From PKWO01 sp036384915 (GTDB taxonomy: Bacteria > Pseudomonadota > Gammaproteobacteria > Burkholderiales > Burkholderiaceae_D), in NCBI GenBank assembly GCA_036384915.1, contig DASVLJ010000027.1, positions 62,001-126,000 on the forward strand: 64,000 bases of DNA, written 5' to 3'. The translations under genes and the position numbers were made by a program. The notes below the pieces were generated by a model. That model saw only the letters and a list, made by a program, of their open reading frames with translations. It was not told the DNA's origin and searched no databases. The number at the start of each line of letters is the position of its first letter. The first letter of the stretch is position 1. Shown one piece after another: positions 26,980 to 36,268 of this stretch.

Positions 26980-28458
26980 TTATTCCCCGGCCGTTACATC
27001 GTCGTGCGGACTGCGCACCACGCCGTAACGTGCTAGCGTCTTTTTGCGGGCGGCATCGTGGTCCACGATGGGCATGGGATAGTCCTCGTCCAGCACCAAG
27101 CCAGCCGACTGCAGCACTACTGGTTTTGCACGCCATGGCGCATGGATGGCCTTGGCATCGAGCCTGGCCAATTGCGGCAGGTAGCGCTTGATGAACTTGC
27201 CTTCAGGGTCGAATTTTTCCGATTGCGTGACGGGGTTGAAGATACGGAAATAAGGCTGTGCATCGCAGCCTGAAGACGCGGCCCATTGCCAGCCGCCATT
27301 GTTCGATGCCAGATCGAAATCGTTGAGCTTTTCGGCAAAGTAAGCCTCGCCGCGGCGCCAGTCTATGCCGAGGTCCTTGGTGAGGAAGCTTGCCGTCACC
27401 ATGCGCAGGCGGTTGTGCATGTAGCCGGTACGGTTCAATTGCAGCATGGCGGCATCGACCAGGGGGTAGCCCGTGCGGCCTTCGCACCAGGCGGCGAACA
27501 AGGCGTCGGCGTCGGTCCCGCGCTCCCAGACGATGTCATCGTAGACGGGCTTGAACGCCGCATTGACGACGTGCGGATGGTGGGACAGGATCATGGCGTA
27601 AAAGTCGCGCCAGATCAGTTCCGACAGCCAGACTTCGGCGCCCCGGCCCCCTGTGCCGGCTTGTATCGCGCCTTGCGCCAGGCGCAACAGGGCGCGGATC
27701 GATACGGTGCCGAAGCGCAGGTGCAGCGAGAGATAGGAAGGCCCTTTGATGGCAGGGTAGTCGCGTGTATCTGCATAGTCGGCGATGCGCAAAGCAAAGT
27801 CTTTGAGCAGGCCGGCGGCGCCTTGCATGCCGCAGGCAATGTTCAGCTCGCTCAGATTGGTTCTCTCGAAGCCCAGTTGTTCCAGCGTGGGCACGCTCCC
27901 TTCGCCGCCTCGCGCCAGGCGGTCGAAATAGGGTTCGGTCGGCCACGCATCGATACAATCGGGCGTAAGCGCCAATTGTCTGAGCCAGGCATTCTTGTAC
28001 GGGGTAAATACCGAGAACGGCTTCTCTGCTTGCGACAGCACTTCCTTCTTTTCAAAGATTACCTGATCCTTGAAACTGAAGAATTTACGCCCCGCGGATT
28101 CAAGCGCACGCTCGACGGCGGCGTCGCGTGCGATGGCGACCGGTTCATAGTCGTGGTTGGCAAATACGGCCTCGGCGCCAAGTTCCTGGGCCAGGCGCGG
28201 AATCTCCGTTTCGGCGCGCGCATGGCGCACGATCATGGCGCCGCCATGCTTGCGCAATTGCGCGTCGAGTTCGGCTACGCTGTCGCGGATGAATTCGACA
28301 CGGCGGTCGGCGCGCGGCAGCGCATCGAGAATATCGGTATCGAAAATGAAGGTGCAGTACACACGCCGGCTTTGCGCCAGAGCATGGTGCAAGGCGGCGT
28401 GATCGAAGCAGCGTAAATCGCGCCGGAACCAGACCAGGGATGTGTCGAATGGCGTCAT
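26980..28458 (-). CDS. phrB: deoxyribodipyrimidine photolyase
   Basis: 492 residues, class I CPD photolyase size. The N-terminal antenna domain starts TSLVWFRRDLRCFDHAALHHAL. The FAD-binding half contains GRTGYPLVDAAMLQLNRTGYMHNR, then FLTKDLGIDWRRGEAYF and LASNNGGWQWAASSGCDAQPYFRIFNP. It uses blue light to split cyclobutane pyrimidine dimers. The conserved Trp-rich FAD pocket is complete. It faces chpA tail to tail and is divergent from the yqgE gene. Confidence 0.96.
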   Translation of the reverse strand: MTPFDTSLVWFRRDLRCFDHAALHHALAQSRRVYCTFIFDTDILDALPRADRRVEFIRDSVAELDAQLRKHGGAMIVRHARAETEIPRLAQELGAEAVFANHDYEPVAIARDAAVERALESAGRKFFSFKDQVIFEKKEVLSQAEKPFSVFTPYKNAWLRQLALTPDCIDAWPTEPYFDRLARGGEGSVPTLEQLGFERTNLSELNIACGMQGAAGLLKDFALRIADYADTRDYPAIKGPSYLSLHLRFGTVSIRALLRLAQGAIQAGTGGRGAEVWLSELIWRDFYAMILSHHPHVVNAAFKPVYDDIVWERGTDADALFAAWCEGRTGYPLVDAAMLQLNRTGYMHNRLRMVTASFLTKDLGIDWRRGEAYFAEKLNDFDLASNNGGWQWAASSGCDAQPYFRIFNPVTQSEKFDPEGKFIKRYLPQLARLDAKAIHAPWRAKPVVLQSAGLVLDEDYPMPIVDHDAARKKTLARYGVVRSPHDDVTAGE

Positions 28459-28569
28459 CGTTGTATGTGTGGGTTACATGCTAATATAACATCGATTTCC
28501 TCCGGGTAACCTGTTGCCGCGCGGGCCGGCTCTCCTTCCGCTATGGGGCAAAGCTGCTAAAATGCAGCC

Positions 28570-29238
28570 ATGGTGAAGCCAAAAAATCCACAAGCCCGCA
28601 CCTCCTCGCCGGAAGCCCGTGACGAGCCGTTTGCGCATGTCTCCGGTGGCGAAGAACAAGCCGCAGGCGGGCTCAACCTGTCCAATCATTTCCTGATCGC
28701 GATGCCGTCGATGCCGGAAGATCCGGTGTTTTCCGGCAGCGTGGTCTACCTGTGCGAACACAATGCCGGGGGCGCGCTCGGCGTCATCATCAACAAGCCG
28801 ACCGACATGAGCATCGATACCTTGCTCGACCGCATCGACCTTGAGCTTGAGATCATGCCTAATGGCGTGCCGCTCGATCGCAAGCCTGTCATGTTCGGCG
28901 GCCCGGTGCAGATCGAGCGCGGTTTCGTGCTGCATGCGCCGGTGGAGCACTATTCCTCGATGATGACGGTGTCCGACGACATCGTGCTGACGACTTCGAA
29001 AGACGTGCTCGAAGCCGTGGCGCACGGCGAGGGACCGTCGCGCATCCTCGTTACGCTCGGTTGTGCCGGCTGGAGCCCGGGGCAGCTCGAGCGCGAAATC
29101 GCCAACAATGGCTGGCTTACCGTGCGTGCCGATCCGAACATCGTGTTCGATCTGCCGATCGAGCAGCGGTTCGATGCGGCCATGCGCCTGTTGGGCATCG
29201 ACCCCATGATGCTGTCGGGCACGGCGGGACATGCCTGA
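28570..29238 (+). CDS. YqgE/AlgH family protein (UPF0301)
   Basis: 222 residues, slightly longer than usual because of a 35-residue polar N-terminus. The family core begins LSNHFLIAMPSMPEDPVFSGSVVYLCEHN and contains GALGVIINKPTDM, FGGPVQIERGFVLH and LGCAGWSPGQLEREI. The biochemical role is unknown. It overlaps ruvX by 8 bases, the gene pair seen across gammaproteobacteria and betaproteobacteria. Confidence 0.93.
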   Translation: MVKPKNPQARTSSPEARDEPFAHVSGGEEQAAGGLNLSNHFLIAMPSMPEDPVFSGSVVYLCEHNAGGALGVIINKPTDMSIDTLLDRIDLELEIMPNGVPLDRKPVMFGGPVQIERGFVLHAPVEHYSSMMTVSDDIVLTTSKDVLEAVAHGEGPSRILVTLGCAGWSPGQLEREIANNGWLTVRADPNIVFDLPIEQRFDAAMRLLGIDPMMLSGTAGHA

Positions 29239-29614
29239 GACCTTGCTGGGTTTCGACTTCGGCTTGAAACGAATCGGCGTGGCACTGGGAAACAGCGTCA
29301 CGCGCCAGGCTAATCCTCTCACGGTAATCAGCGAACCGACCAACGACGGCAAGTTCGCCGCGATCGCCGCCCTGATCCAGGAATGGCAGCCTGAACGCTG
29401 CGTGGTCGGCCTACCGCTGCACCCCGACGGCGCGGAGCACGAGATGACAGTGCGCTGCCGCCGTTTTGCCAATCAATTGAAGGGCCGCTACGGCGTCGAG
29501 GTGGAACTGGTCGACGAACGCTATTCCTCGGCCGTGGTCGCGCAAAAGCGCGGTGAAGTGATCGACGCCCAGGCTGCTGCTATCATCCTGCAACAATATT
29601 TCGATCAGACATGA
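29231..29614 (+). CDS. ruvX: RuvX/YqgF Holliday-junction resolvase family protein
   Basis: 127 residues, RNase H-like fold. The first Asp is in LLGFDFGLKRIGVALGN, the Glu-containing segment is RCVVGLPLHPDGAEHEMT, and the last acidic site is ELVDERYSSAVV. The family matures the 5' end of pre-16S rRNA and has been proposed as a backup resolvase. It overlaps yqgE upstream and plsC downstream (ATGA). Confidence 0.94.
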   Translation: MPETLLGFDFGLKRIGVALGNSVTRQANPLTVISEPTNDGKFAAIAALIQEWQPERCVVGLPLHPDGAEHEMTVRCRRFANQLKGRYGVEVELVDERYSSAVVAQKRGEVIDAQAAAIILQQYFDQT

Positions 29615-30390
29615 CCCGCCCGTTTCGAGGTGGGGCCCCGACGATGATTTTGCGACTGATTAGAGTGATTCTGCATCTGATCACGGCGCTCTGGACTTGC
29701 GCCGTGGTTTTCCCCCTCACCGACGCGAAAGGCCGCGCCTGGCGCAAGCGCCACTGGTCGGGGCAATTGCTGGCCATGTGCCGCGTCAAGCTGACCATAG
29801 ACCGGCGCGGCGCGCAAAGTACCGAGGCGCATGCGCTGTCGATCTGCAATCACATTTCCTGGCTCGATATTTTCGTCATCAATTCCATGCTGGCCACGGG
29901 CTTCGTCGCCAAGTCCGACATCCGCGACTGGCCCTTGATCGGCTGGCTGTGCTCGGTGACGGATACGATATTCATCGCGCGCGGGCGCATGCGCGACGTG
30001 CGGCGCATTTTTGAAAACCTGGTCGAAGGCTTGAAGCGCGGCGAGCATATCGCCTTTTTCCCCGAGGGCACGACGGCGAGCCAGGGGACGATCCTGCCCT
30101 TCCATGCCAACCTGTTCGAAGCGGCCATCGATGCCGGCGTGCCGGTGCAGCCCTATGCGTTGCGCTATCGCGATGCCAAGGGCAATTACCACCCCGGCGT
30201 CGATTTCGTCGGCGACATGAGTTTCGTCGAAAGCATGCTGACGATTTTGCGCGGCGAACCCATTCACGCCGAACTGATCGTGCTGCCCTTGATCGAGAGC
30301 GCGGGCCGCCACCGGCGCGAATTGGCCAAGGCAGCGCACGATGCCGTGGCGGCAGCCTTGGGCTTGAATCCTGCCCTATCTGAGCAGTGA
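29611..30390 (+). CDS. plsC: 1-acyl-sn-glycerol-3-phosphate acyltransferase
   Basis: 259 residues from the ATG overlapping the ruvX stop; ATG 29644 is a second possible start that would place the first membrane helix at the N-terminus. The catalytic HX4D box is NHISWLDIF near residue 80, and the glycerophosphate-binding motif is FFPEGTTASQG near residue 150. PlsC makes phosphatidic acid at the inner membrane. A hydrophobic segment (ILRLIRVILHLITALWTCAVVF) anchors it. Confidence 0.93.
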   Translation: MTRPFRGGAPTMILRLIRVILHLITALWTCAVVFPLTDAKGRAWRKRHWSGQLLAMCRVKLTIDRRGAQSTEAHALSICNHISWLDIFVINSMLATGFVAKSDIRDWPLIGWLCSVTDTIFIARGRMRDVRRIFENLVEGLKRGEHIAFFPEGTTASQGTILPFHANLFEAAIDAGVPVQPYALRYRDAKGNYHPGVDFVGDMSFVESMLTILRGEPIHAELIVLPLIESAGRHRRELAKAAHDAVAAALGLNPALSEQ

Positions 30391-30413
30391 CGAGTCCGCT
30401 TATTGCCCAGCTT

Positions 30414-31235
30414 TTACTTTCCCGGCTTTTGCGCTTGCGGGCAATCGACCTGGATCAAATGGTGGTCTTCCAGGCGCACCGCGCTTAGTTTTCCGCCCCA
30501 GACGCAGCCCGTATCGAGCCCAATCAGATTGTCGCGCAGGGTCAAGCCCAGCGTGGACCAGTGGCCGAATACAACGGGTGTGTCGGCGCTCTTGCGGCCG
30601 GGGACATCGAACCATGGCATGAAACCTTCGGGCGCGCCGCCCGCGCCTTCCGTGCTGGAAAACTCCATCTCGCCATCGGCGCTGCAAAAGCGCATGCGCG
30701 TCAGGGCATTGACGATGCAGCGCCAGCGGTCGTTGCCTTGCAGGTCATCGTGCCAGGTTGCGGGCGCATTGCCATACATATGTTGCAGGAAGGGCAGCCA
30801 GCGGTCGCTGCGCAGCACGGCCGAGACTTCTTCCGCCAAGGCCAGGGTTTGCCGCACCGTCCATTGCGGCAGTACGCCAGCATGCACCAGCAGGTGTCCG
30901 GCTTCGAATAGCGCCAGCGGTTGTTGCCTGATCCAGTGCAGGAGCTCGTCTCGGTCAGGAGCTTCAAGGATAGGACGCAATGTGTCGGAGCGATGCTCCT
31001 TGCGTATTCCGTTGGCCACAGCCAACAAATGCAAGTCATGGTTGCCCAACAGTGCCTGCGCCCGCTTGCCCAATTGGCGGATGAAACGAAGCGATTCCAG
31101 CGAGCCCGGGCCGCGGTTGACCAGATCCCCGACGAAGATCAATCGCGCATCGGGCTCGGCCGACTGAACCTTTTGAACCAAGGCAAGCATTTGCCGATGG
31201 CAACCTTGCACGTCACCGATTGCATAAATACTCAT
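30414..31235 (-). CDS. apaH: symmetrical bis(5'-nucleosyl)-tetraphosphatase
   Basis: 273 residues. The calcineurin-type metal motifs are all present: YAIGDVQGC at the start, FVGDLVNRGPGS, LLGNHDLHLLAVA and LVHAGVLPQWT. ApaH splits Ap4A into two ADP and also removes Np4 caps from RNA. It converges on plsC with a 23-base gap and is divergent from the polysaccharide cluster. Confidence 0.97.
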   Translation of the reverse strand: MSIYAIGDVQGCHRQMLALVQKVQSAEPDARLIFVGDLVNRGPGSLESLRFIRQLGKRAQALLGNHDLHLLAVANGIRKEHRSDTLRPILEAPDRDELLHWIRQQPLALFEAGHLLVHAGVLPQWTVRQTLALAEEVSAVLRSDRWLPFLQHMYGNAPATWHDDLQGNDRWRCIVNALTRMRFCSADGEMEFSSTEGAGGAPEGFMPWFDVPGRKSADTPVVFGHWSTLGLTLRDNLIGLDTGCVWGGKLSAVRLEDHHLIQVDCPQAQKPGK

Positions 31236-31288
31236 AAGTTTGGGAAGTGGTATTGCTAGTGGTATTTAAAAACCGCAATGGTAACAAT

Positions 31289-31325
31289 CGATTACACCAA
31301 TTTACATGAATGACTGCTGTAATCG
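31289..31325. promoter_or_regulatory. 8-bp inverted repeat upstream of the polysaccharide operon
   Basis: CGATTACA at 31289-31296 is exactly complementary to TGTAATCG at 31318-31325, spaced by 21 bases, in the 170-base AT-rich gap between apaH and rfbB. AGTGGTATT also occurs twice just upstream. It could be an operator or a leader hairpin; no regulator is identified. Confidence 0.4.
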
Positions 31326-31406
31326 AGGGGTAAGATGCGAATTAGGAAAGTGGAGTCACGTAAAATAGCAGGTTTTTGCAATCGCCATATTCTCCGGGGC
31401 GGAAGA

Positions 31407-32501
31407 ATGATATTAGTCACAGGCGGGGCCGGCTTCATCGGTTCGAATTTCGTACTTGATTGGCTGCAACAATTCAGTGAGCCCCTCGTCAATCTGGATA
31501 AGCTGACCTACGCCGGTAACTTGGCGAATCTGGTTTCAATTCAGGGCCGCGCCGAGCATATCTTCGTGCGCGAAGATATCTGCAACACTGCCGCAATTGA
31601 CGCTTTGCTGAAGCAGCACAAGCCGCGCGCCATCGTACACTTTGCCGCGGAAAGCCACGTCGACCGGTCCATCCATGGACCAGGCGAATTCATTGCGACC
31701 AACATCAACGGCACCTTCAGCATGCTCGAGGCGGCGCGCGCCTATTGGAGCGGCCTGCAAGGTGCCGAAAAGGATGCCTTTCGTTTCCTGCACGTCTCCA
31801 CCGATGAGGTGTTCGGGTCTCTCGGCGCCGACGATGCGCCGTTTTCCGAAACCACGGCTTATGCGCCCAACAGCCCTTATTCGGCCTCCAAGGCGGCGGC
31901 CGACCATCTGGTGCGTTCCTATCACCATACCTACGGCTTTCCTACGCTGACCACCAATTGTTCGAACAATTACGGCCCCTTTCATTTCCCTGAAAAGCTG
32001 ATTCCGCTGATGATCACCAATGCGCTCGCAGGCAAGGACTTGCCGATCTATGGCGATGGCAAGAACGTGCGCGACTGGCTGTATGTGAGCGACCACTGCG
32101 CCGCTATCCGCCGCGTGCTGGAATCCGGCCGGCCCGGTGAAACTTACAACATCGGCGGCTGGAATGAAATGAGCAATCAGGAAGTGGTCGATACGCTGTG
32201 CGGCATTCTCGACGAATTGCGGCCCAGGGCCGATGCTGTGAGCTATCGCAGCCAGATCAGGTATGTCGCCGACCGCCCGGGCCACGACCGCCGCTACGCC
32301 ATCGACGCGCGCAAGATCGAGCGCGAGCTGGGCTGGAAGCCGGCTGAAACCTTCGCCAGCGGCATACGCAAGACCGTGCGGTGGTATCTCGACCATCAGG
32401 ACTGGGTCGCCCAAGTGCAATCGGGCGCCTACCGCAAATGGATGGAAATGAATTACGGACAGCGGGCGGGGAGGCGCGATGAGTGCGCAGATGCAGCGTA
32501 A
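31407..32501 (+). CDS. rfbB: dTDP-glucose 4,6-dehydratase
   Basis: 364 residues from the ATG at 31407 after a GGGGCGGAAGA ribosome site; an earlier in-frame start at 31335 would add an unrelated 24 residues. RfbB makes dTDP-4-keto-6-deoxyglucose. It is an extended SDR with MILVTGGAGFIGSNFVLDW, STDEVFGSLG with the Asp-Glu pair, and the YSASK catalytic segment. First gene of rfbB-A-C-D. Confidence 0.97.
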   Translation: MILVTGGAGFIGSNFVLDWLQQFSEPLVNLDKLTYAGNLANLVSIQGRAEHIFVREDICNTAAIDALLKQHKPRAIVHFAAESHVDRSIHGPGEFIATNINGTFSMLEAARAYWSGLQGAEKDAFRFLHVSTDEVFGSLGADDAPFSETTAYAPNSPYSASKAAADHLVRSYHHTYGFPTLTTNCSNNYGPFHFPEKLIPLMITNALAGKDLPIYGDGKNVRDWLYVSDHCAAIRRVLESGRPGETYNIGGWNEMSNQEVVDTLCGILDELRPRADAVSYRSQIRYVADRPGHDRRYAIDARKIERELGWKPAETFASGIRKTVRWYLDHQDWVAQVQSGAYRKWMEMNYGQRAGRRDECADAA

Positions 32502-33372
32502 GGGGATCATTCTCGCCGGCGGCTCGGGCTCGCGGCTGTACCCGATTACGACGTCGATGTCGAAGCAATTGCTGCCGGTGTACGACAAGCCGATGATCTA
32601 CTATCCGCTGACCACGCTGATGCTGGCCGGTGTGCGCGAGATTTTGCTGATCTCGACGCCGCAGGATACGCCGCGCTTCAAGGAGTTGCTCGGCGACGGC
32701 AGCCAATGGGGCATCAGCCTGTCTTATGCGGTACAGCCTTCGCCGGATGGCCTGGCGCAAGCCTTCATCATCGGCCGCGAGTTCGTCGACGACCATCCTT
32801 CCGTGCTGATTTTGGGAGACAACATTTTTTACGGCCATGAATTCGATGCGCAATTGCGTATCGCAACCAGCCGTGCCGATGGCGCCACCGTGTTCGCCTA
32901 CCATGTGCTCGACCCCGAGCGTTACGGCGTGGTCGAGTTCGACGATGCGCGCCGCGCCGTGTCCATCGTCGAAAAGCCGGCCCACCCGAAGTCGAACTAT
33001 GCCGTCACCGGTTTGTATTTCTACGACCGGCAGGTGTGCGACATCGCCGCGGCGATGAAGCCTTCGGCGCGCGGCGAGCTCGAGATCACGGACGTCAACC
33101 GCGTCTACCTCGAGCGCGGCGAATTGAATGTCGAAGTGATGGGGCGCGGCATGGCCTGGCTCGACACGGGCACGCATGAGTCGCTGCTCGATGCCTCGCA
33201 ATTCGTCATGACGCTGGAAAAGCGCCAGGGCTTGAAGGTGGCTTGCCCGGAAGAGATCGCATACCGCAAGGGGTACATCGATGCGGCACAATTGGAAAAG
33301 CTGGCGTTGCCGCTGCGGAAAAATGCTTATGGCGACTACCTCATGCGCGTCTTGAACGGCAGGGTGTATTGA
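32479..33372 (+). CDS. rfbA: glucose-1-phosphate thymidylyltransferase
   Basis: 297 residues. RfbA joins glucose-1-phosphate and dTTP into dTDP-glucose. The nucleotide loop is KGIILAGGSGSRLYPITTSMSKQLLPVYDKPMIYYPL, the metal Asp is in LILGDNIFYG, and GTHESLLDAS lies near the C-terminus. It overlaps rfbB by 23 bases. Confidence 0.98.
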   Translation: MSAQMQRKGIILAGGSGSRLYPITTSMSKQLLPVYDKPMIYYPLTTLMLAGVREILLISTPQDTPRFKELLGDGSQWGISLSYAVQPSPDGLAQAFIIGREFVDDHPSVLILGDNIFYGHEFDAQLRIATSRADGATVFAYHVLDPERYGVVEFDDARRAVSIVEKPAHPKSNYAVTGLYFYDRQVCDIAAAMKPSARGELEITDVNRVYLERGELNVEVMGRGMAWLDTGTHESLLDASQFVMTLEKRQGLKVACPEEIAYRKGYIDAAQLEKLALPLRKNAYGDYLMRVLNGRVY

Positions 33373-33373
33373 C

Positions 33374-33925
33374 ATGCAATTGATTCCTACTGCCCTCGAA
33401 GGTGTCGCCATTATCGAGCCGAGAGTGTTCGCCGACGCGCGCGGGTTTTTCTACGAAAGTTTCAACGAACGGCGCTTCTGCGAACTGGCCGGGCTCGACG
33501 CATCGATCCGCTTCGTACAGGACAACCATTCCAAGTCGGCGCACAAGGTGCTGCGCGGTTTGCATTACCAAATCCAGCAAGCCCAGGGCAAGCTGGTGCG
33601 GGTGATCGCCGGGGAAGTGTTCGACGTGGTCGTCGATATCCGCAAGAGTTCGCCGACCTTCGGCAAATGGCTGGGCGTCACGCTCTCGGCCGAGAACCGG
33701 CGCCAGTTGTGGATCCCGCCCGGCTTCGCGCACGGTTTCGTGGCGACGAGCGAGTCGGCCGAATTCCTTTACAAGACTACCGACTACTGGGCGCCTGAGC
33801 ACGAGCGCTGCATCGCCTGGAACGATCCTGCGATCGGTATCGAGTGGCCGTTCGAGGGCGAGCCCGTGATGTCGGACAAGGACCGGCAAGGAAAGACATT
33901 GGCAGCCGCCGAGGTGTTCGTGTGA
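33374..33925 (+). CDS. rfbC: dTDP-4-dehydrorhamnose 3,5-epimerase
   Basis: 183 residues, cupin fold. The active-site His and Lys are in QDNHSKSAHKVLRGLHYQ, and the tyrosine region is EFLYKTTDYWAPEHERCIAWND. It epimerises C3 and C5 of dTDP-4-keto-6-deoxyglucose. It starts 1 base after rfbA and overlaps rfbD as GTGA. Confidence 0.98.
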   Translation: MQLIPTALEGVAIIEPRVFADARGFFYESFNERRFCELAGLDASIRFVQDNHSKSAHKVLRGLHYQIQQAQGKLVRVIAGEVFDVVVDIRKSSPTFGKWLGVTLSAENRRQLWIPPGFAHGFVATSESAEFLYKTTDYWAPEHERCIAWNDPAIGIEWPFEGEPVMSDKDRQGKTLAAAEVFV

Positions 33926-34800
33926 GAATCGTCTTGACCGGCAAGACCGGACAGGTCGGCTATCAGCTCGAGCGCAGCCTGCAAGGGCTGGGCGACGTGA
34001 TCGCGCTCGATTCGAAGCAGATGAACCTGGCCGAGCCGGACGCCATACGCAAAGTGCTGCGCGAACTGAAACCGCAATTGATCGTCAATCCCGCAGCTTA
34101 TACCGCGGTGGACCAGGCCGAGAAGGAAGCGGAGCTGGCGCAGCGCATCAACGGTATTGCGCCGGGCATCATGGCGGAAGAAGCGAGGGCGCTCGGTGCC
34201 GCCATGATTCATTACTCGACCGACTATGTCTTCGACGGCGACAAGGCCGGCGCCTACGTCGAAACCGATACGCCCAATCCGCAAAACGTCTATGGCGCAA
34301 GCAAGCTGGCCGGCGAGCGCGCGATTGCGGCGGCCGGCATCCCCTATCTGATTCTGCGCACGAGCTGGGTCTACGGCAAGCGCGGCAAGAACTTCCTTCT
34401 GACCGTCAAGCGGCTGGCCTCCGAGCGCGATGAACTGCGCATCGTGGCCGACCAGATCGGTGCGCCGACCTGGAGCCGCACCATTGCCGATACCACGGCC
34501 CATATCGTGGCGCGCTTGCAGCCGCATACTGTGGAGAAGCTCGCGCACGCGCCATGGGAAGCGGCTTCCGGCATCTATCACTTGACGGCGCAAGGCAGCA
34601 CGAGCTGGCACGGTTTCACCGAAGCCATCGTTGCCCATCCGTCGATTCCCAAAAAACCTGCGGTGAAGCCGATCCTGACCGAGGAATACCCTCTGCCGGC
34701 GCGCCGTCCGAAAAATTCCCTCCTGTCCTGCGCCAAGCTGATCGACGCGTTTTGCGATCTGCCGCAGTGGGATAAGGCTTTGCAACTTTGCCTCGAATAA
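33922..34800 (+). CDS. rfbD: dTDP-4-dehydrorhamnose reductase
   Basis: 292 residues from a GTG overlapping the rfbC stop; the longer frame from 33844 is rejected because it lies inside rfbC. It reduces the C4 ketone to give dTDP-L-rhamnose. It has RIVLTGKTGQVGYQL, YSTDYVFDGDKAGAYVETD, YGASKLAGERAI with the SDR YxxxK, and the C-terminal RPKNSLLSCAKL. It completes the four-gene dTDP-L-rhamnose set. Confidence 0.97.
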   Translation: MRIVLTGKTGQVGYQLERSLQGLGDVIALDSKQMNLAEPDAIRKVLRELKPQLIVNPAAYTAVDQAEKEAELAQRINGIAPGIMAEEARALGAAMIHYSTDYVFDGDKAGAYVETDTPNPQNVYGASKLAGERAIAAAGIPYLILRTSWVYGKRGKNFLLTVKRLASERDELRIVADQIGAPTWSRTIADTTAHIVARLQPHTVEKLAHAPWEAASGIYHLTAQGSTSWHGFTEAIVAHPSIPKKPAVKPILTEEYPLPARRPKNSLLSCAKLIDAFCDLPQWDKALQLCLE

Positions 34801-34827
34801 CCTCTGTAAGAACGAGATAACAAGAAT

Positions 34828-36243
34828 ATGTTGATTCCGATTATCCTGTCCGGCGGCGCCGGCACCCGTCTGTGGCCGGTTTCGCGCCAATCCCATCCCA
34901 AGCCATTCATGTGCGTGGGCGGCAACAAGAGCCTGCTGAAGCAGACCCACGAGCGCGCCTTGAGCGTGTCGCGGCAGGCTTCGGGCTTGATCGTCACCAA
35001 TCGCGATTATTATTTCCTCTCGCACGACGAATTGTCCGGGCAGGCCGTGCAGCCGAGCTACTTGCTCGAACCGGCCGGGCGCAATACGGCGCCGGCCATT
35101 GCGCTTGCCGCACTGTGGGCCGCCGGGCAGGGCGACCCCTGCCTGCTGGTGATGCCGGCCGATCATTTGATCACCGATCTCGCCGCCTTCGATGCCGCAG
35201 TCAGGCAGGCGGAAACCCTGGCCAACGATGGCTATCTGGCCTTGTTCGGCATCAAGCCCGCCGGGCCCGAGACCGGCTTCGGCTATATCGAAATGGGCAA
35301 CCCCATCGGCGCCGATGCGCGCGCGGTGAAACGCTTCGTCGAGAAGCCCGATCTTGCGACCGCACAACAATATCTTGCCCAGGGCAATTATGTCTGGAAC
35401 AGCGGTATGTTCTGCTTCAAGACCAGCACGATCATCGCCGCGCTCGACGCGCATTGCCCGGAACTGATGCGTGCCGCACGTGCCGTATGGGCCGAAAGCC
35501 TGATCGAAGGCGACAAGGCCGAACTGGCCGAATCGTTCGCGCAACTGGAAAACATTTCGATCGACTACGCCGTCATGGAAAAGGCCGGCAACATCGCCGT
35601 CATCCCCGGCGACTTCGGCTGGAGCGACATCGGCGCCTGGAATGCCGTGGCCGAAGTGACGCCGGCGGACGAGCAGGGCAACACTGTCAATTGCTCGTCC
35701 GAGCGCAGCGAAGCCATCATCATCGACAGCCGCAACACGCATATCGAAAGCCAGGACCGCATCGTGGCCGCGGTCGGTCTGGACAATCTCCTGATCGTCG
35801 ACACGCCGGACGCCTTGCTCGTGGCCGACAAGTCGAAGAGCCAGGAAGTCAAGCAAGTGGTCAGCCGGCTGAAAGCCGACGGCCACGATGCGCACAAGCT
35901 GCACCGTACCGTGGTGCGTCCCTGGGGCGCTTATACGGTGCTGGAACAAGGGCCGGGTTTCAAGATCAAACGCATCGTGGTCAAGCCCGGTGCCGCCCTG
36001 TCGCTGCAGATGCACCACCGGCGCAGCGAACATTGGGTGGTCGTATCGGGTACGGCGCAAGTCACCAATGGCGAGCGCACGATACGACTGGTGGCCAATC
36101 AGTCGACTTACATCCCGGCCGGGCACAAGCACCGGCTGGTCAATTCGGGCGACACCGAATTGTCGCTCATCGAGGTGCAATGCGGTTCCTACCTCGAGGA
36201 AGACGACATTGTGCGTTTCGACGACGTCTATGGCCGTAAATAA
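34828..36243 (+). CDS. manC: mannose-1-phosphate guanylyltransferase/mannose-6-phosphate isomerase
   Basis: 471 residues, bifunctional two-domain size. The N-terminal pyrophosphorylase has LSGGAGTRLWPVSRQSHPKPF, EPAGRNTAPAIALAAL and VEKPDLATA. The C-terminal cupin isomerase domain starts near residue 355 with RPWGAYTVLEQGPGFKIKRI and contains LSLQMHHRRSEHW. Together they make GDP-mannose from fructose-6-phosphate with the phosphomannomutase encoded at 45222. It feeds gmd, 25 bases downstream. Confidence 0.96.
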   Translation: MLIPIILSGGAGTRLWPVSRQSHPKPFMCVGGNKSLLKQTHERALSVSRQASGLIVTNRDYYFLSHDELSGQAVQPSYLLEPAGRNTAPAIALAALWAAGQGDPCLLVMPADHLITDLAAFDAAVRQAETLANDGYLALFGIKPAGPETGFGYIEMGNPIGADARAVKRFVEKPDLATAQQYLAQGNYVWNSGMFCFKTSTIIAALDAHCPELMRAARAVWAESLIEGDKAELAESFAQLENISIDYAVMEKAGNIAVIPGDFGWSDIGAWNAVAEVTPADEQGNTVNCSSERSEAIIIDSRNTHIESQDRIVAAVGLDNLLIVDTPDALLVADKSKSQEVKQVVSRLKADGHDAHKLHRTVVRPWGAYTVLEQGPGFKIKRIVVKPGAALSLQMHHRRSEHWVVVSGTAQVTNGERTIRLVANQSTYIPAGHKHRLVNSGDTELSLIEVQCGSYLEEDDIVRFDDVYGRK

Positions 36244-36268
36244 GGGCCGCGAATAAGGAAGAATAGTC

